This document shows, in pieces, positions 15,762-25,254 of a stretch of DNA of 64,000 bases. Every line of letters starts with the position of its first letter. The first letter of the stretch is position 1. The notes under the pieces are model-generated. The model was not told the origin of the DNA and searched no databases. It saw only the letters and a program-made list of their open reading frames with translations. The stretch is from assembly GCF_900176145.1 (NCBI RefSeq), contig NZ_FWWY01000001.1, positions 1,845,819 to 1,909,818 on the forward strand, in the 5' to 3' direction. Position numbers and translations under genes: made by a program. Source of the stretch: Sulfobacillus thermosulfidooxidans DSM 9293. Its GTDB lineage: Bacteria > Bacillota > Sulfobacillia > Sulfobacillales > Sulfobacillaceae.

Positions 15762-18164
15762 ATGAACCGTTTAGTAATTATTGGACATGGTATGGCAGCA
15801 ACCCGCCTTGCTGAACGAATTGTGAACATTGCCCCCAATATGTATGAACTGACCATTATTGGTGAAGAGCAATTTCCCGGATATGACCGGATCCAGTTGT
15901 CCCATGTACTTGCTGGAAATGTAGATCCTAGCGGTTTATTGCTCAAAGACGAAAAATGGTACTACGATCACGGCATTACCGTGAAAACGGGAGACAAAGT
16001 TATCGAACTTCAGCCTAAAGACAAAATCATACGAACAGAGCAGGATTTAACATTTACATATGACGAGTTAGTACTAGCAACAGGATCATCGGCTTTGCGG
16101 ATTCCGGTTCCAGGTGCTCATCTTCCCGGAGTGGTTACTTTTCGTTCTTTTGATGATTGCGAAACGATGATTCAAATGGCGCGAGTACACAGAAATGCCG
16201 TTGTGATTGGTGGAGGATTATTAGGTTTGGAAGCTGCTCATGGTCTGAATGCTTTAGGGATGAACGTTACGGTGGTACACGCCGTCTCCACACTCATGGA
16301 GCGCCAGTTGGACTGGCACGCAGGCAAACTACTAGAACGTGAATTGCGCCATCAAGGCATTGAACTGGCAATGGATGCAAAGACGATTGCCATTCATGGT
16401 GACCATCATGTTGAGTTCGTGGAGTTATCGGACGGCCGTAGGATTAGTGCGGATTTAGTTGTGATGGCGGTGGGAATTAAACCCAACGTGGATTTGGCTA
16501 AGGCATCAGGGATCACCGTGAATCGTGGAATTGTGGTCGATGATTTCATGCGAACGTCTGAGGCCCATGTGTGGGCGGTCGGAGAATGTGCTGAGCATGC
16601 AGGCGTTGTTTACGGGATTGTGGCACCGCTCTATGAACAGGTCGAAGTGTTGGCTAAAAAACTAGCGCAAATGCCAGCGGAGTCCTATAAAGGATCCGTT
16701 CCAGTCACTAAATTAAAGGTATCGGGCGTCGAAGTATTTTCTGCTGGCGACTTTCAAGATGATGACCACTCTAACACGTTAGTGATGATGGATGGTTTAA
16801 AGAATCGCTACAAAAAAGCCGTGTTCCGCCAGAATCAACTAACAGGAGTCATACTCTATGGCGATACGACGCATAGTGCTAAATATTCTTCATTAATACG
16901 CCAAGGGGCAACGTGGGAAGATCTCGAAAAGGCTGGTCTTTGGGGAGATAACGCGGAATCTAAATCCATATCATCTGTAGAGACATGGGACAATGACGAT
17001 ATTGTTTGTGGGTGTATGGGTGTCAATAAAGGTACCATAATGAATGCGATCAAGGCAAAAGGCTTAAGTTCTGTTGACGATATTCGGCTCGAGACCGGAG
17101 CGTCCCGGTCATGTGGAAGTTGTCGTTCTCTAGTCGGTCAATTATTGACATATGTGACTGGAAACCAAGTTGAAGATTCTAATCGGCTATGTGCCTGTAC
17201 AGATTTAAGTCATGAGATGGTTGTCGAGGCGATACGTGTGCACCATCTTTATCAAGTTCATGATGTCATGAAACAATTGAAGTGGAAAAACCCCGAAGGA
17301 TGTTCAAAATGTCGGCCGGCTTTGAATTATTATGTGCGCATGGTGTGGCCCGTGCAGGCGGATGATGATCCCCAGTCCCGCCTCGTTAATGAACGCCTTC
17401 ACGCAAATATTCAACGAGATGGAACGTTTTCGGTTGTTCCCAGAATTTATGGCGGGGTAACCAATTCTGAACAATTGAGGAAAATTGCTGATGTAGCCGA
17501 TAAGTATCAGGTACCCATGATTAAGATTACGGGTGGTCAACGTATTGATCTTCTGGGTGTTCGCAAGGAAGATTTACCTGCTGTCTGGGAAGATCTCGGC
17601 ATGACCTCTGGCTACGCGTATGGCAAAGCCATGCGAACAGTGAAAACTTGTGTGGGGACCGAATTTTGCCGTTTTGGCACACAAGATGCCATTGGTGCTG
17701 GAATTCGTCTCGAACATGCATTAGAAGGTTTAGATACGCCTCATAAGGTCAAAATGGCTGTATCTGGTTGCCCACGAAATTGTGCGGAGTCGACTGTCAA
17801 AGATGTCGGCGTCATAGGAGTCGAAGGAGGATTTGATCTTTTTGTAGGAGGGAACGGCGGGGCGAAGGTACGTGCAGGTGATTTTCTCATACGTGTACGT
17901 ACAGAAGACGAAGTCGAAGAATGGGCATTAGCCTTTTTGCAGTATTACCGCGAAAATGCCCGCTATATGGAACGAACGGCAACATGGGTTGAACGAGTAG
18001 GAATTCAAGCCATTCGTAAGACTTTAGAAAACGCTGAACAACGCCTTGCTTATGCCCAGCGGTTGCGAGATACGCTATCACGATGGCGTGATCCGTGGCA
18101 AAGAATTGTTAATACGGATGAAGAGCGTCGTTATTTCGAGACGTTCCACGTTCAACCGTCTTAA
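15762..18164 (+). CDS. nirB: Assimilatory nitrite reductase large subunit NirB
   Basis: 800 residues from ATG 15762 (a GTG one codon earlier is possible; GGGGG is 8 bases before the ATG). NirB reduces nitrite to ammonium with NAD(P)H. Domains in order: FAD/NAD-binding pyridine nucleotide reductase (1-410, VIIGHGMAATRLAERI, VVIGGGLLGLEAAHGL, WAVGECAEH), a BFD-type [2Fe-2S] domain (about 415-465, CGCMGV ... CGSC) and the ferredoxin-like plus siroheme/[4Fe-4S] domain. Cluster ligands are TCVGTEFC (about 628-635) and SGCPRNC (about 667-673). It pairs with nirD downstream. The siroheme biosynthesis gene is on the opposite strand 2.9 kb away. Confidence 0.96.
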   Translation: MNRLVIIGHGMAATRLAERIVNIAPNMYELTIIGEEQFPGYDRIQLSHVLAGNVDPSGLLLKDEKWYYDHGITVKTGDKVIELQPKDKIIRTEQDLTFTYDELVLATGSSALRIPVPGAHLPGVVTFRSFDDCETMIQMARVHRNAVVIGGGLLGLEAAHGLNALGMNVTVVHAVSTLMERQLDWHAGKLLERELRHQGIELAMDAKTIAIHGDHHVEFVELSDGRRISADLVVMAVGIKPNVDLAKASGITVNRGIVVDDFMRTSEAHVWAVGECAEHAGVVYGIVAPLYEQVEVLAKKLAQMPAESYKGSVPVTKLKVSGVEVFSAGDFQDDDHSNTLVMMDGLKNRYKKAVFRQNQLTGVILYGDTTHSAKYSSLIRQGATWEDLEKAGLWGDNAESKSISSVETWDNDDIVCGCMGVNKGTIMNAIKAKGLSSVDDIRLETGASRSCGSCRSLVGQLLTYVTGNQVEDSNRLCACTDLSHEMVVEAIRVHHLYQVHDVMKQLKWKNPEGCSKCRPALNYYVRMVWPVQADDDPQSRLVNERLHANIQRDGTFSVVPRIYGGVTNSEQLRKIADVADKYQVPMIKITGGQRIDLLGVRKEDLPAVWEDLGMTSGYAYGKAMRTVKTCVGTEFCRFGTQDAIGAGIRLEHALEGLDTPHKVKMAVSGCPRNCAESTVKDVGVIGVEGGFDLFVGGNGGAKVRAGDFLIRVRTEDEVEEWALAFLQYYRENARYMERTATWVERVGIQAIRKTLENAEQRLAYAQRLRDTLSRWRDPWQRIVNTDEERRYFETFHVQPS

Positions 18165-18210
18165 AGAAGATCATAATTAAAACCTCTTCGCAAAGGAGAT
18201 GTTTTGCATA

Positions 18211-18576
18211 ATGGCATGGATTAAGGTCTTACGGTTTTCTGATGTGGCACCGCAAACGGGCCGCAAGGTGATTGTAGGAAATTGCCATCTCGCTGTATTC
18301 CGATTACGGGACGGTACCCTTAGAGCAATCGCTAATCAGTGCCCCCATCGGCAAGGATCACTGGCTGATGGGATTGTTAGCGGACACCACGTGTATTGTC
18401 CGCTCCATGACTGGAAAATTAATTTAGATAACGGTTGTGCTGAAGCTCCGGATCAGGGGGAGACCAGCGTATTTCCAGTAAAAGTTGTTGAGGATAATAT
18501 TTACATCGAATTGGACGATATGGCATTGGCTATGTGCACTGGTGTCTCGCAAACGGTATTGTCTCAATCTGAATAA
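18211..18576 (+). CDS. nirD: Nitrite reductase small subunit NirD (Rieske)
   Basis: 121 residues from ATG 18211; AAAGGAG at 18193-18199 fits this start, while the in-frame ATG at 18199 overlaps the RBS. NirD-type Rieske domain with both ligand loops: CPHRQGSLADG and CPLHDWKI, i.e. C-x-H and C-x2-H. Unlike some proteobacterial NirD proteins that have lost the ligands, this one should bind a [2Fe-2S] cluster. Its last 13 bases overlap the 3' end of the converging trpD2-like gene. Confidence 0.95.
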   Translation: MAWIKVLRFSDVAPQTGRKVIVGNCHLAVFRLRDGTLRAIANQCPHRQGSLADGIVSGHHVYCPLHDWKINLDNGCAEAPDQGETSVFPVKVVEDNIYIELDDMALAMCTGVSQTVLSQSE

Positions 18577-19613
18577 TGTCTCCATGCTTGCCACTGCTGA
18601 AATATCTTTTTGGCTTGCCCTGTGTCTAAGAGGTGGCGTGCTAACTCAACTCCTTCTTGCCAATTGGATGTACAGCGGGAAAACCATAATCGCACACCGG
18701 CATTGTATAGTACCAGATCGCGTAAGGGATGAGGGTCTCCGGCTAATATATGGAGTATCGCCTGAGCTTGTTCGGATGGGGACAGGCTCATTCGGTTAAT
18801 GGTCGGCATTAAGCCTATCTCCACGGGATTGATGGTTATCTCTTCCGTATGGTCTCTTGTGACTTTCCATAGAACACTGGGACGGTGAACATAGAGATCT
18901 TCGGACCCTTCTACTCCTTGTACTATCAAAATTTCTTGATAATTGAGGCGGGATAACAGACCCAAAATGGCTCGACGCTGTGTGAGATGAAAGATTCCCA
19001 TGATAAGACGCGCATTATTTGCCGGATTCAACGTCTTTTCAACGGTATTGAATAATGTCCGAAAGTAAAGTTCTTCGCGGATTGGCCGGAGTCGTTGGAG
19101 AGGAGGGCATACGATTTCTACATCGAGAAATGAGATGCCAAGTTGTTGATAAGTGCACTGTATATCGTTTGCACTGGAACCCAAAGGCAAATGAAGAGCC
19201 GATAAGACATCAAAAAGCCCTGTGCCTTTTTTAGGAGGCAGAGGGCTTTTGACGCCGTGAAGTAATATGGGAACGCCCGCAGCACGAACAATGAGAGTTG
19301 CGGGGATCGTTGCAAAAAAACTATTTTGCCTACCGTCGAACGGGCCAACCGTATCGAGGCCGGGATCAATTCGCCAAGGAATCGGGATGGGTGGGACAAG
19401 ATGTAAACGCAATGTATCAGAAAAGGCGAACAGTTCCTCAGACGATTCAGTCTTTATGCGTTCGCTAGCCAAAAACGCACCAATTTGGGCCGGAGTAGCT
19501 TTGTTCTCAATGATAAATCGTGCAGCCAACTGGGCTTCTTCTATGGTGAGGTCACGGGAGCCTTTCCGTCCACGCGCGACTTCTTTAAGCAAGTCAGAAA
19601 ATTGTAATTCCAC
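18564..19613 (-). CDS. TrpD2/YbiB-like anthranilate phosphoribosyltransferase-family protein
   Basis: 349 residues. The N-terminal helical domain (LTIEEAQLAARFIIENKATP then AQIGAFLASERIKTE) and the following VRAAGVPILLHGVKSPLPPK then KGTGLFDVL segment follow the glycosyltransferase family 3 layout. The phosphate-binding 'GTGGD' loop of true TrpD is replaced by DTVGPFDGRQNSF, which is the TrpD2/YbiB pattern. E. coli YbiB is a DNA/RNA-binding member with no known enzymatic activity. It is the last gene of the minus-strand nitrate operon, 85 bases beyond the NarK stop. Its role in nitrate use is unknown. Confidence 0.8.
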   Translation of the reverse strand: MELQFSDLLKEVARGRKGSRDLTIEEAQLAARFIIENKATPAQIGAFLASERIKTESSEELFAFSDTLRLHLVPPIPIPWRIDPGLDTVGPFDGRQNSFFATIPATLIVRAAGVPILLHGVKSPLPPKKGTGLFDVLSALHLPLGSSANDIQCTYQQLGISFLDVEIVCPPLQRLRPIREELYFRTLFNTVEKTLNPANNARLIMGIFHLTQRRAILGLLSRLNYQEILIVQGVEGSEDLYVHRPSVLWKVTRDHTEEITINPVEIGLMPTINRMSLSPSEQAQAILHILAGDPHPLRDLVLYNAGVRLWFSRCTSNWQEGVELARHLLDTGQAKKIFQQWQAWRHYSD

Positions 19614-19698
19614 TGTTTCAATCGTTCCTCATTTCTGGGAGTAATAACCTTTAAAAGTTAATGCACAAATCCTTAATTAATGTCGCTATGAGCGAATA

Positions 19699-20937
19699 TT
19701 ACGATTCTAAATCGAGATCCAATGCGGTTTCGGATTTCAACAAGGATTGTGGGTTTAGAGATGGCCGGTTTAGGTAGACTAAGGCCCCGAGACCCATCAG
19801 AGCTAAAATTGTAAGAATGATAAAACTGGTCGGAGCATGATGCACACCGCCGACCATCGCCATCACTGGCGGGATAATAAATCCGCCCAGCGCACCGAGT
19901 CCACCAATGATACCGGCGGCTCCGCCCACGGCATGAGGAATTCTGAAGGGGACAATTTTGAAAACAGCCCCGTTTTGAATTCCCATTCCAACAGCAATAA
20001 GCAGAACACTTATCATTGCATCCGTTACGGTGCCACTTTGAGTGACAAATGCGGCACCAAATGCAACAGCCAATAACGAGCCAGCAATGACGAGAGTGGG
20101 AGAGATTCTATCAGCAAGCCACCCTCCGACAATCCGAATGAGGGATGTAGTTAAAGTAAAAAGTAAAGTAAACAGACCAGCTTTGACTAGTGGAACATGA
20201 AATGTGCCGACCCAGAAGGAGGGTAACCAGGCGACGAGAGCTAAAAATCCACCAAAACTTATGAAATAAAGAAATGTTAGAGGCCATGTTGCGGCTGTAC
20301 GTAATGCTGTTAAGAAAGGACTATCGGTTTTGTTGGGCTTAAGCAACGCGACAGATGGGGATTCACGCGCATAAATCCCTATGCCTATAAGCATCAATAG
20401 TGCCCAAAGACTATAAGCGGGAATGAGTCCTATATGGGCAAAAGCAAACGGTAATAACAGGGCGAAAATGCCGGGAGCGAGATTACCGAGGCCAGCATAT
20501 AACGCAAGAGCAGTTCCTTGACGCGTGTGTGGTGCCGCTTGTGATACTTGGGCAATACCTACGGGAAATGTTGCAATGCCAGCGCCAACAAGAAATCCTA
20601 AAATTAATAATAACGGAAAGAGACCGTTCATATGATGCGGATAGTGGGTGGCCATTACCCAAACAATACCTAATAATCCGAGAACTGCCGCAGTCAGCAA
20701 TGTTAAGAAGGGCAGTTTAAAGCCGCGCCGATCAGCCCATGCCCCAAAAGGTAGACGAAGGAGGGAACCTGATAGATTCGCAATAGCCGCCAAAAGTCCC
20801 GCATCTAGTGGAGTAAGATGCATGAGGTGAATAAACTTGGGAACAAGAGGGCCATAGATGGACAGCCCGGCAAATCCTATGAAAAATCCTAAAGTAGGCC
20901 ACGCTAAAGTTTTCGCATACGAATTTTGGTTTATCAT
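19699..20937 (-). CDS. NarK/NasA-type nitrate/nitrite transporter (MFS)
   Basis: 412 residues with 12 predicted membrane helices. MFS motif A appears as FGAWADRRGFKLP, and two Gly-rich helices, YAGLGNLAPGIFALLLP and GIIGGLGALGGFIIPPVMA, correspond to the nitrate signatures of helices 5 and 11. Arginine in helix 2 (LLRLPFG) fits the substrate-binding Arg. Placed between the siroheme gene and the trpD2-like gene, downstream of nasC, so nitrate import is the likely job. AAGGAGGAAGG stands before the ATG. Confidence 0.9.
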   Translation of the reverse strand: MINQNSYAKTLAWPTLGFFIGFAGLSIYGPLVPKFIHLMHLTPLDAGLLAAIANLSGSLLRLPFGAWADRRGFKLPFLTLLTAAVLGLLGIVWVMATHYPHHMNGLFPLLLILGFLVGAGIATFPVGIAQVSQAAPHTRQGTALALYAGLGNLAPGIFALLLPFAFAHIGLIPAYSLWALLMLIGIGIYARESPSVALLKPNKTDSPFLTALRTAATWPLTFLYFISFGGFLALVAWLPSFWVGTFHVPLVKAGLFTLLFTLTTSLIRIVGGWLADRISPTLVIAGSLLAVAFGAAFVTQSGTVTDAMISVLLIAVGMGIQNGAVFKIVPFRIPHAVGGAAGIIGGLGALGGFIIPPVMAMVGGVHHAPTSFIILTILALMGLGALVYLNRPSLNPQSLLKSETALDLDLES

Positions 20938-21036
20938 GAACCTTCCTCCTTAAAAATGAAAAAGTCAAGACACTGTTCGTTTTCAACAGAACAGATGGAA
21001 GTTTTGCCTCTAAAGATTGTCGGAACCCTTAAAGTA

Positions 21037-21615
21037 TTACATAGAAATATTTTTAGAGGGGTATTGCTCAATGATTTCCGATAACTCTTCTGCTCGGTGT
21101 TTTATCGCTGAGATCGGATAGCCGGCGCTGCGTAGATGAGAAATTTCCTGAAGGAACTCTACCCATTCAGGTCCAATTATGTCTTCTAGCTGTTGCCGTA
21201 AGGCTTGTGCAAGGGCAGGAGCCTTACCGGATGTTGAAATGCTGATGACCAAGTCTTGCCGACGAAAGTGGCTTGTTGAGTAAAAATCACACATAGTGGG
21301 ATGATCAACCACGTTGACTAAGTTGCGATATTGTTTGGCCCATTGCCATGACTGTTCTGCTTCTATGGGGTCAGAGGTTGCGATAAAAACAACCCGGAAA
21401 GACTGAAAATCAGAATGCATAACGTGTCGAGGAATCCACGTAATTTTTCCGATTTTAGCCCATTGTTCAATAGGCACAGTTACTATAGGGCTTATGACGG
21501 TGATATTTGCATCCGAAGCCAGAAGAACTTTGATTTTCCACTCGGCTTGTTGTTCTCCGCCGACGATAAGGACAGGCAGTCGATTCATTTCCAACATGAC
21601 TGGAAATAATGCCAT
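21037..21615 (-). CDS. Precorrin-2 dehydrogenase / sirohydrochlorin ferrochelatase (CysG-N/Met8 type)
   Basis: 192 residues. It opens with FPVMLEMNRLPVLIVGGEQQ, the NAD-binding strand-loop of the CysG N-terminal domain, followed by VISPIV and the Ser-containing TSHFRRQDLVISISTSGKAP, which matches the conserved 'F-x-x-P-A-x-x-x-r-g-x-l-x-i-a-I-S-T-x-G-x-S-P' region. It oxidises precorrin-2 and can insert iron to give siroheme, the cofactor of NirB. Located 19 bases after the nasC stop in the same operon, consistent with siroheme supply for nitrite reductase. Confidence 0.92.
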   Translation of the reverse strand: MALFPVMLEMNRLPVLIVGGEQQAEWKIKVLLASDANITVISPIVTVPIEQWAKIGKITWIPRHVMHSDFQSFRVVFIATSDPIEAEQSWQWAKQYRNLVNVVDHPTMCDFYSTSHFRRQDLVISISTSGKAPALAQALRQQLEDIIGPEWVEFLQEISHLRSAGYPISAIKHRAEELSEIIEQYPSKNISM

Positions 21616-21633
21616 GTTACCACCTCCTTAAAC

Positions 21634-23766
21634 TTATAGAGTGATCCCCAGATCGACTTCTTCAACGACTGTGACTTCTTCATAGAGGGATTGCAAGGGG
21701 CTTAATGATACAACCGTGTGCTTGAATTCCGGCATACCGGATAAGCTTAAAGGGCCGAGGGGAATGAGATGATTTATAGCTTTGTCCAACTCGTTATGCA
21801 TACTGACAAACACCGTGTCTTGGCGTATGTCTTGTGTAATGTGGGCAGTCAATGTCAGACTTGTGCCATGGGAGTTCGTGACCCTCACTGGTGACCCGTC
21901 AGAAATTGCTAATTGTCGAGCTGTTTTTGGATGGATGAATAGTGTGCTAGTGGGTGTCTTTTTGAGAGTTGGCATGAACCGAGTTTGCGCGCCGCTATTG
22001 TAGTGGGCACCTAAACGGCCCGTAATCAGATGAAAAGGATATTCAGAATTTGTAAGTTCCGTGGCTGGACCAGGCACAAGGGTACTGAATCGCGCTCTAC
22101 CATCAGAAAATGCAAAGGCAGTTTCATAGAGACGCGGTGTTCCCAAAGGAGAATCCTTGGTTATGGGCCAATGGGCAATTTGGCCAGACATAATGCTTTC
22201 CCAAGACGTCCCGGAGTAATCTGAAGGGGCACCTTCCGTAGCTTTTTGCATTTCTTCGAAAATCTCTCGTGTAGTTTGGTAGGGAAAATATTGTGCACTG
22301 TCCAGTCTTTTAGCAAGCTCTTGAAATACTTGCCAATCTTGCCATGCGTTCACTGGCCGTAGATGAGAAGAAAGTGGGAGTACTGGAACGATCCGAGCTT
22401 CGACATTGGTAATCGTGCCTTCAGCAACGCCAAATCCTCCGGCAGGAATGACAACGTCTGCTTCCTGTGCGGTTTCGGTAAGAATGGGGTCGATGACGAC
22501 TAAAAACTCAAGGTTTTTCACTGCATGACGGACTGCAGAAGTATCGGGAGCCGATAGTAATGGATTAGCTCCGACAACCATAAGAGCTTTAATGTCCCCT
22601 CGATCAATAGCAGGAAAAAATTCGCTGGCTGTGAAACGTCCAGCAGGAGGAATTGTTTGCGGATCAACCCCCCAAACACGGGCGATGGCTTGTCTATGAA
22701 TCGGATCAGTTATGGGTCGGGAACCTGGTAGCTGGTCAGATTTCTGTCCGAGTTCCCGTCCACCCTGTCCATTAGCCTGTCCCGTTAACATTACCGCGCC
22801 AGTCCCTGGTCGGCCAATTTGCCCTGTGACCAAGACAACATTTAAAAATGCCGATACGGCTTCTACTCCGTGCTGATACTGTTCCATTCCACGGCCATGA
22901 AGCAACATTGATCGGGTAGACACTGCAAAGAGACGAGAAATGGTTTCAATGATTTTTGGGGAAATTCCGGTCAATAAAGATACGACATGTGGGGAATAAT
23001 GCCGGGCTTGCTTGGCCATTTCTTCAAACCCTAGTGTGCGATTGGTGACGAAATCATGATTGACTAAGTTCTGTTGGATGATGCTATGAATCATCGCCCA
23101 CGCAAGGAATCCGTCGGTCCCAGGACGGATAGCCAGATGATAATCGGCTGATTTGGCTAATCGTGTTCGCCGTGGATCAATGACTATAATGGTTGCACCA
23201 TGGGTTTTGGCGTGTTGAATAGCACGCATAGCCATAGGATGAGCATCACTGAGATTGCTGCCAACGATCAAAAGTGTTTCTGCCTGGCGAATATCCTCAA
23301 AAGTGCTGGTAGGACGGTCGAGACCTAACATGGTGACATAAGCTTTTGCGGCTGACGACATGCAAAAACGCCCATTATAATCGATTTCGCGAGTACCCAG
23401 GGCCAAACGGGCAAATTTTCCCAAGATGTAAGCTGTCTCATTAGTCAGAGCTCCACTACCGTAAACAGCAATGCTGTCCGGACCCCAATTTTTTTTGATC
23501 GATCGTAGACGTTCAGCCACGGCGTCGAGGGCCGTCGTCCAGCTGGTTGCCGTAAGAGGTTGTGTACGAGTGGAACGAAGTAGTGGGGCTTCGATTCGCT
23601 GGGTGTGGTTGAGAACCTCGAGGCTAGCCAATCCCTTTCGGCAAAGATGCCCTTCGCTAATAGGGTCGTGAGGCTTACCCACAATACGCTGTCCCTTGGT
23701 GGTTTGCTTAATTGTTACCCCGCATTGCAGAGCGCAAAACGGGCAGGGGGTATAAACGATCGACAT
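21634..23766 (-). CDS. nasC: Assimilatory nitrate reductase catalytic subunit (molybdopterin)
   Basis: 710 residues, the usual size of cytosolic Nas/NarB enzymes. The N-terminal [4Fe-4S] ligands are CPFCALQC plus GHLCRKG (C8, C11, C15 and C42). Molybdo-bis-MGD binding stretches are visible: YGSGALTNETAY, VGSNLSDAHPM, DPRRTRLAKSADYHLAIRPG, VVIDPILTETAQEADVVIPA and the C-terminal molydop-binding domain (LITGRLGAHYNSGAQT). There is no C-terminal BFD [2Fe-2S] domain, so the electron donor should be ferredoxin or another small protein. First gene of the nitrate operon, with a promoter at 23851-23879. Confidence 0.92.
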   Translation of the reverse strand: MSIVYTPCPFCALQCGVTIKQTTKGQRIVGKPHDPISEGHLCRKGLASLEVLNHTQRIEAPLLRSTRTQPLTATSWTTALDAVAERLRSIKKNWGPDSIAVYGSGALTNETAYILGKFARLALGTREIDYNGRFCMSSAAKAYVTMLGLDRPTSTFEDIRQAETLLIVGSNLSDAHPMAMRAIQHAKTHGATIIVIDPRRTRLAKSADYHLAIRPGTDGFLAWAMIHSIIQQNLVNHDFVTNRTLGFEEMAKQARHYSPHVVSLLTGISPKIIETISRLFAVSTRSMLLHGRGMEQYQHGVEAVSAFLNVVLVTGQIGRPGTGAVMLTGQANGQGGRELGQKSDQLPGSRPITDPIHRQAIARVWGVDPQTIPPAGRFTASEFFPAIDRGDIKALMVVGANPLLSAPDTSAVRHAVKNLEFLVVIDPILTETAQEADVVIPAGGFGVAEGTITNVEARIVPVLPLSSHLRPVNAWQDWQVFQELAKRLDSAQYFPYQTTREIFEEMQKATEGAPSDYSGTSWESIMSGQIAHWPITKDSPLGTPRLYETAFAFSDGRARFSTLVPGPATELTNSEYPFHLITGRLGAHYNSGAQTRFMPTLKKTPTSTLFIHPKTARQLAISDGSPVRVTNSHGTSLTLTAHITQDIRQDTVFVSMHNELDKAINHLIPLGPLSLSGMPEFKHTVVSLSPLQSLYEEVTVVEEVDLGITL

Positions 23767-23850
23767 AATCTCCTCCCTCTAAATGATGCTTAGACCTCGG
23801 TAAGAGCGCTTGGTGTGTTCTTATGCAATGGGGGTGTTAGATATAGGCGT

Positions 23851-23879
23851 ATAATATCATAGTCATTGAGCGATGTCTA
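23851..23879 (-). promoter_or_regulatory. Predicted sigma-A promoter of the nasC operon
   Basis: On the minus strand TAGACA (23879-23874) and TATTAT (23856-23851) are separated by 17 bases, each matching the vegetative -35/-10 consensus at 5 of 6 positions. It lies 85 bases upstream of the nasC start. Confidence 0.55.
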
Positions 23880-24053
23880 ACATAAAGTTAATAATATTAT
23901 GTCAGTAATCCGTATTATTATGTGAGTTTTATTTAAGGTGTGGAAGTATATTGATAACCTAAATATCTTGGAAATCTAGGGTATATAGGCAACTAGAAAA
24001 TTGTGATAACTGACCAATATATAACATCACTTGAATTTTTTCTGACATCTACC

Positions 24054-24083
24054 TTGAAAAGATGCTTCGTGTATAAGTATAAT
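24054..24083 (+). promoter_or_regulatory. Predicted sigma-A promoter of the truncated haemoglobin gene
   Basis: TTGAAA (24054-24059) and a perfect TATAAT (24078-24083) with an 18-base spacer, 30 bases before the ATG. The RBS AAGGGGG follows at 24099-24105. Confidence 0.65.
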
Positions 24084-24112
24084 TTTCGCAATTTTATCAA
24101 GGGGGATTTACC

Positions 24113-24478
24113 ATGAGTTACGAAAGTACACCAACTCTCTATGAAAAATATGGTGCGGCCATAGACAGGGTGGTTTCTCTGTTTTATCAAAAGGTTCTTG
24201 ATGATAAGGATTTACAGCCCTTTTTTTTAGGAGTCAACATGGATCGCCAGAAAAAACACATGTCCGCTTTTATTACTTATGCCTTAGGAGGGCCGAATAA
24301 CTATAACGGCAAAAATATGGAAGCTGCGCACCGAAAATTGAAGATAACTGATCATCACTTTGATGCGGTGAGCAAGCACTTATCCGATTCGTTGGAACAA
24401 TTTAGTGTGGAAGACAGCGATAGGATGATTATATTGTCAACAATTGAACGATTGCGTGAAGCCATTGTAGGCGTGTAA
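24113..24478 (+). CDS. glbN: Group I truncated haemoglobin
   Basis: 121 residues, normal trHbN length. It starts TPTLYEKYGAAIDRVVSLFY then QKVLDDKDLQPFF, contains MDRQKKHMSAFITYALGGPN and MEAAHRKLKITDHHFDAVSK, i.e. the B-helix, E-helix and the proximal His region (AHRKL; His F8 of the 'x-x-x-A-H' motif). These proteins bind O2 and NO and can act as NO dioxygenases. The position opposite the nitrate reductase operon suggests handling of NO from nitrite, an inference from location. Confidence 0.93.
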   Translation: MSYESTPTLYEKYGAAIDRVVSLFYQKVLDDKDLQPFFLGVNMDRQKKHMSAFITYALGGPNNYNGKNMEAAHRKLKITDHHFDAVSKHLSDSLEQFSVEDSDRMIILSTIERLREAIVGV

Positions 24479-24526
24479 CTATAGGCTATCAGAATCCGGC
24501 ATTCCCGGTAAGAAAGAGGAGAACCT

Positions 24527-24967
24527 ATGGATCGACATGTAGTGACGCAAAAAATTTTAGATGCGAAATTTCGATTAAAGCTCACATGGGCTGACATAGC
24601 GCACGCAGTCGGACGATCAGAAGTTTGGACAACGGCTGCGTGTCTGGGGCAGGCGACGTGTTCCTATGATGAAATAACGAAATTAGCCACTGTCTTGGAC
24701 TTGGCACCAGAAGAGTTGGAGACTCTTAGTATAGTACCGCACCGGGGAGATACCCCAAAAATTCCTCAAGATCCCACCATTTACCGGCTCTATGAAATTT
24801 TGTTAGTCTATGGCGATACGATCAAAGAATTGATCCATGAAAAATTTGGCGATGGCATTATGAGCGCTATCGATTTCATGATGGATATCGATCGGAAACC
24901 TGATCCCGCCGGAGATCGTGTCATCATAACGATGAATGGAAAATTTTTGCCCTATAAAAAATGGTAA
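24527..24967 (+). CDS. cynS: Cyanate hydratase (cyanase)
   Basis: 146 residues, close to the 156 of E. coli cyanase. It converts cyanate and bicarbonate to CO2 and ammonia via carbamate. An N-terminal helical domain (TWADIAHAVGRSEVWTTAAC, LGQATCSYDEI) is followed by the catalytic domain with all three active-site residues in the family context: Arg87 and Glu90 in IYRLYEIL and Ser113 in FGDGIMSAID. It ends NGKFLPYKKW, as in the family. RBS AAGAGGAG. It follows the haemoglobin gene by 48 bases and adds a second ammonia source to the nitrogen block. Confidence 0.96.
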   Translation: MDRHVVTQKILDAKFRLKLTWADIAHAVGRSEVWTTAACLGQATCSYDEITKLATVLDLAPEELETLSIVPHRGDTPKIPQDPTIYRLYEILLVYGDTIKELIHEKFGDGIMSAIDFMMDIDRKPDPAGDRVIITMNGKFLPYKKW

Positions 24968-25254
24968 GAGTTGTGCCTAGACATTCATTAAGCGAGTTAT
25001 TGCCGGGTTCGTAAATCTCCAGCTCCATTCTGCTAGTGAGCAACAGTTTCTTCGGAGTACCGTCTACCTTGATTAACGGGCATGTATTGTGTTAGAAATT
25101 CCCTTTAATTGATAGCATGTTACATGATGTTGTTGTCAGTTATTACAGATATTCCGAAAATATATTACAAAACTAAGCGATTTATGATAAAAAAATAACA
25201 TCATTGTGAATTCCAAGGACAGTGATTTTTAGACAACACGAAAGAGGGAGATTC

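Larger units (their letters stand above)
23767..24112. other. Divergent regulatory region between nasC and truncated haemoglobin
   Basis: 346 bases, strongly AT-rich, without a gene. It contains the two promoters listed separately. Between them are an imperfect palindrome ACATAA-N12-TTATGT (23880-23903) and a further TTATTATGT (23914-23922), which may be operators for nitrogen or redox control. No exact TnrA, FNR or NsrR consensus was recognised. Confidence 0.5.
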
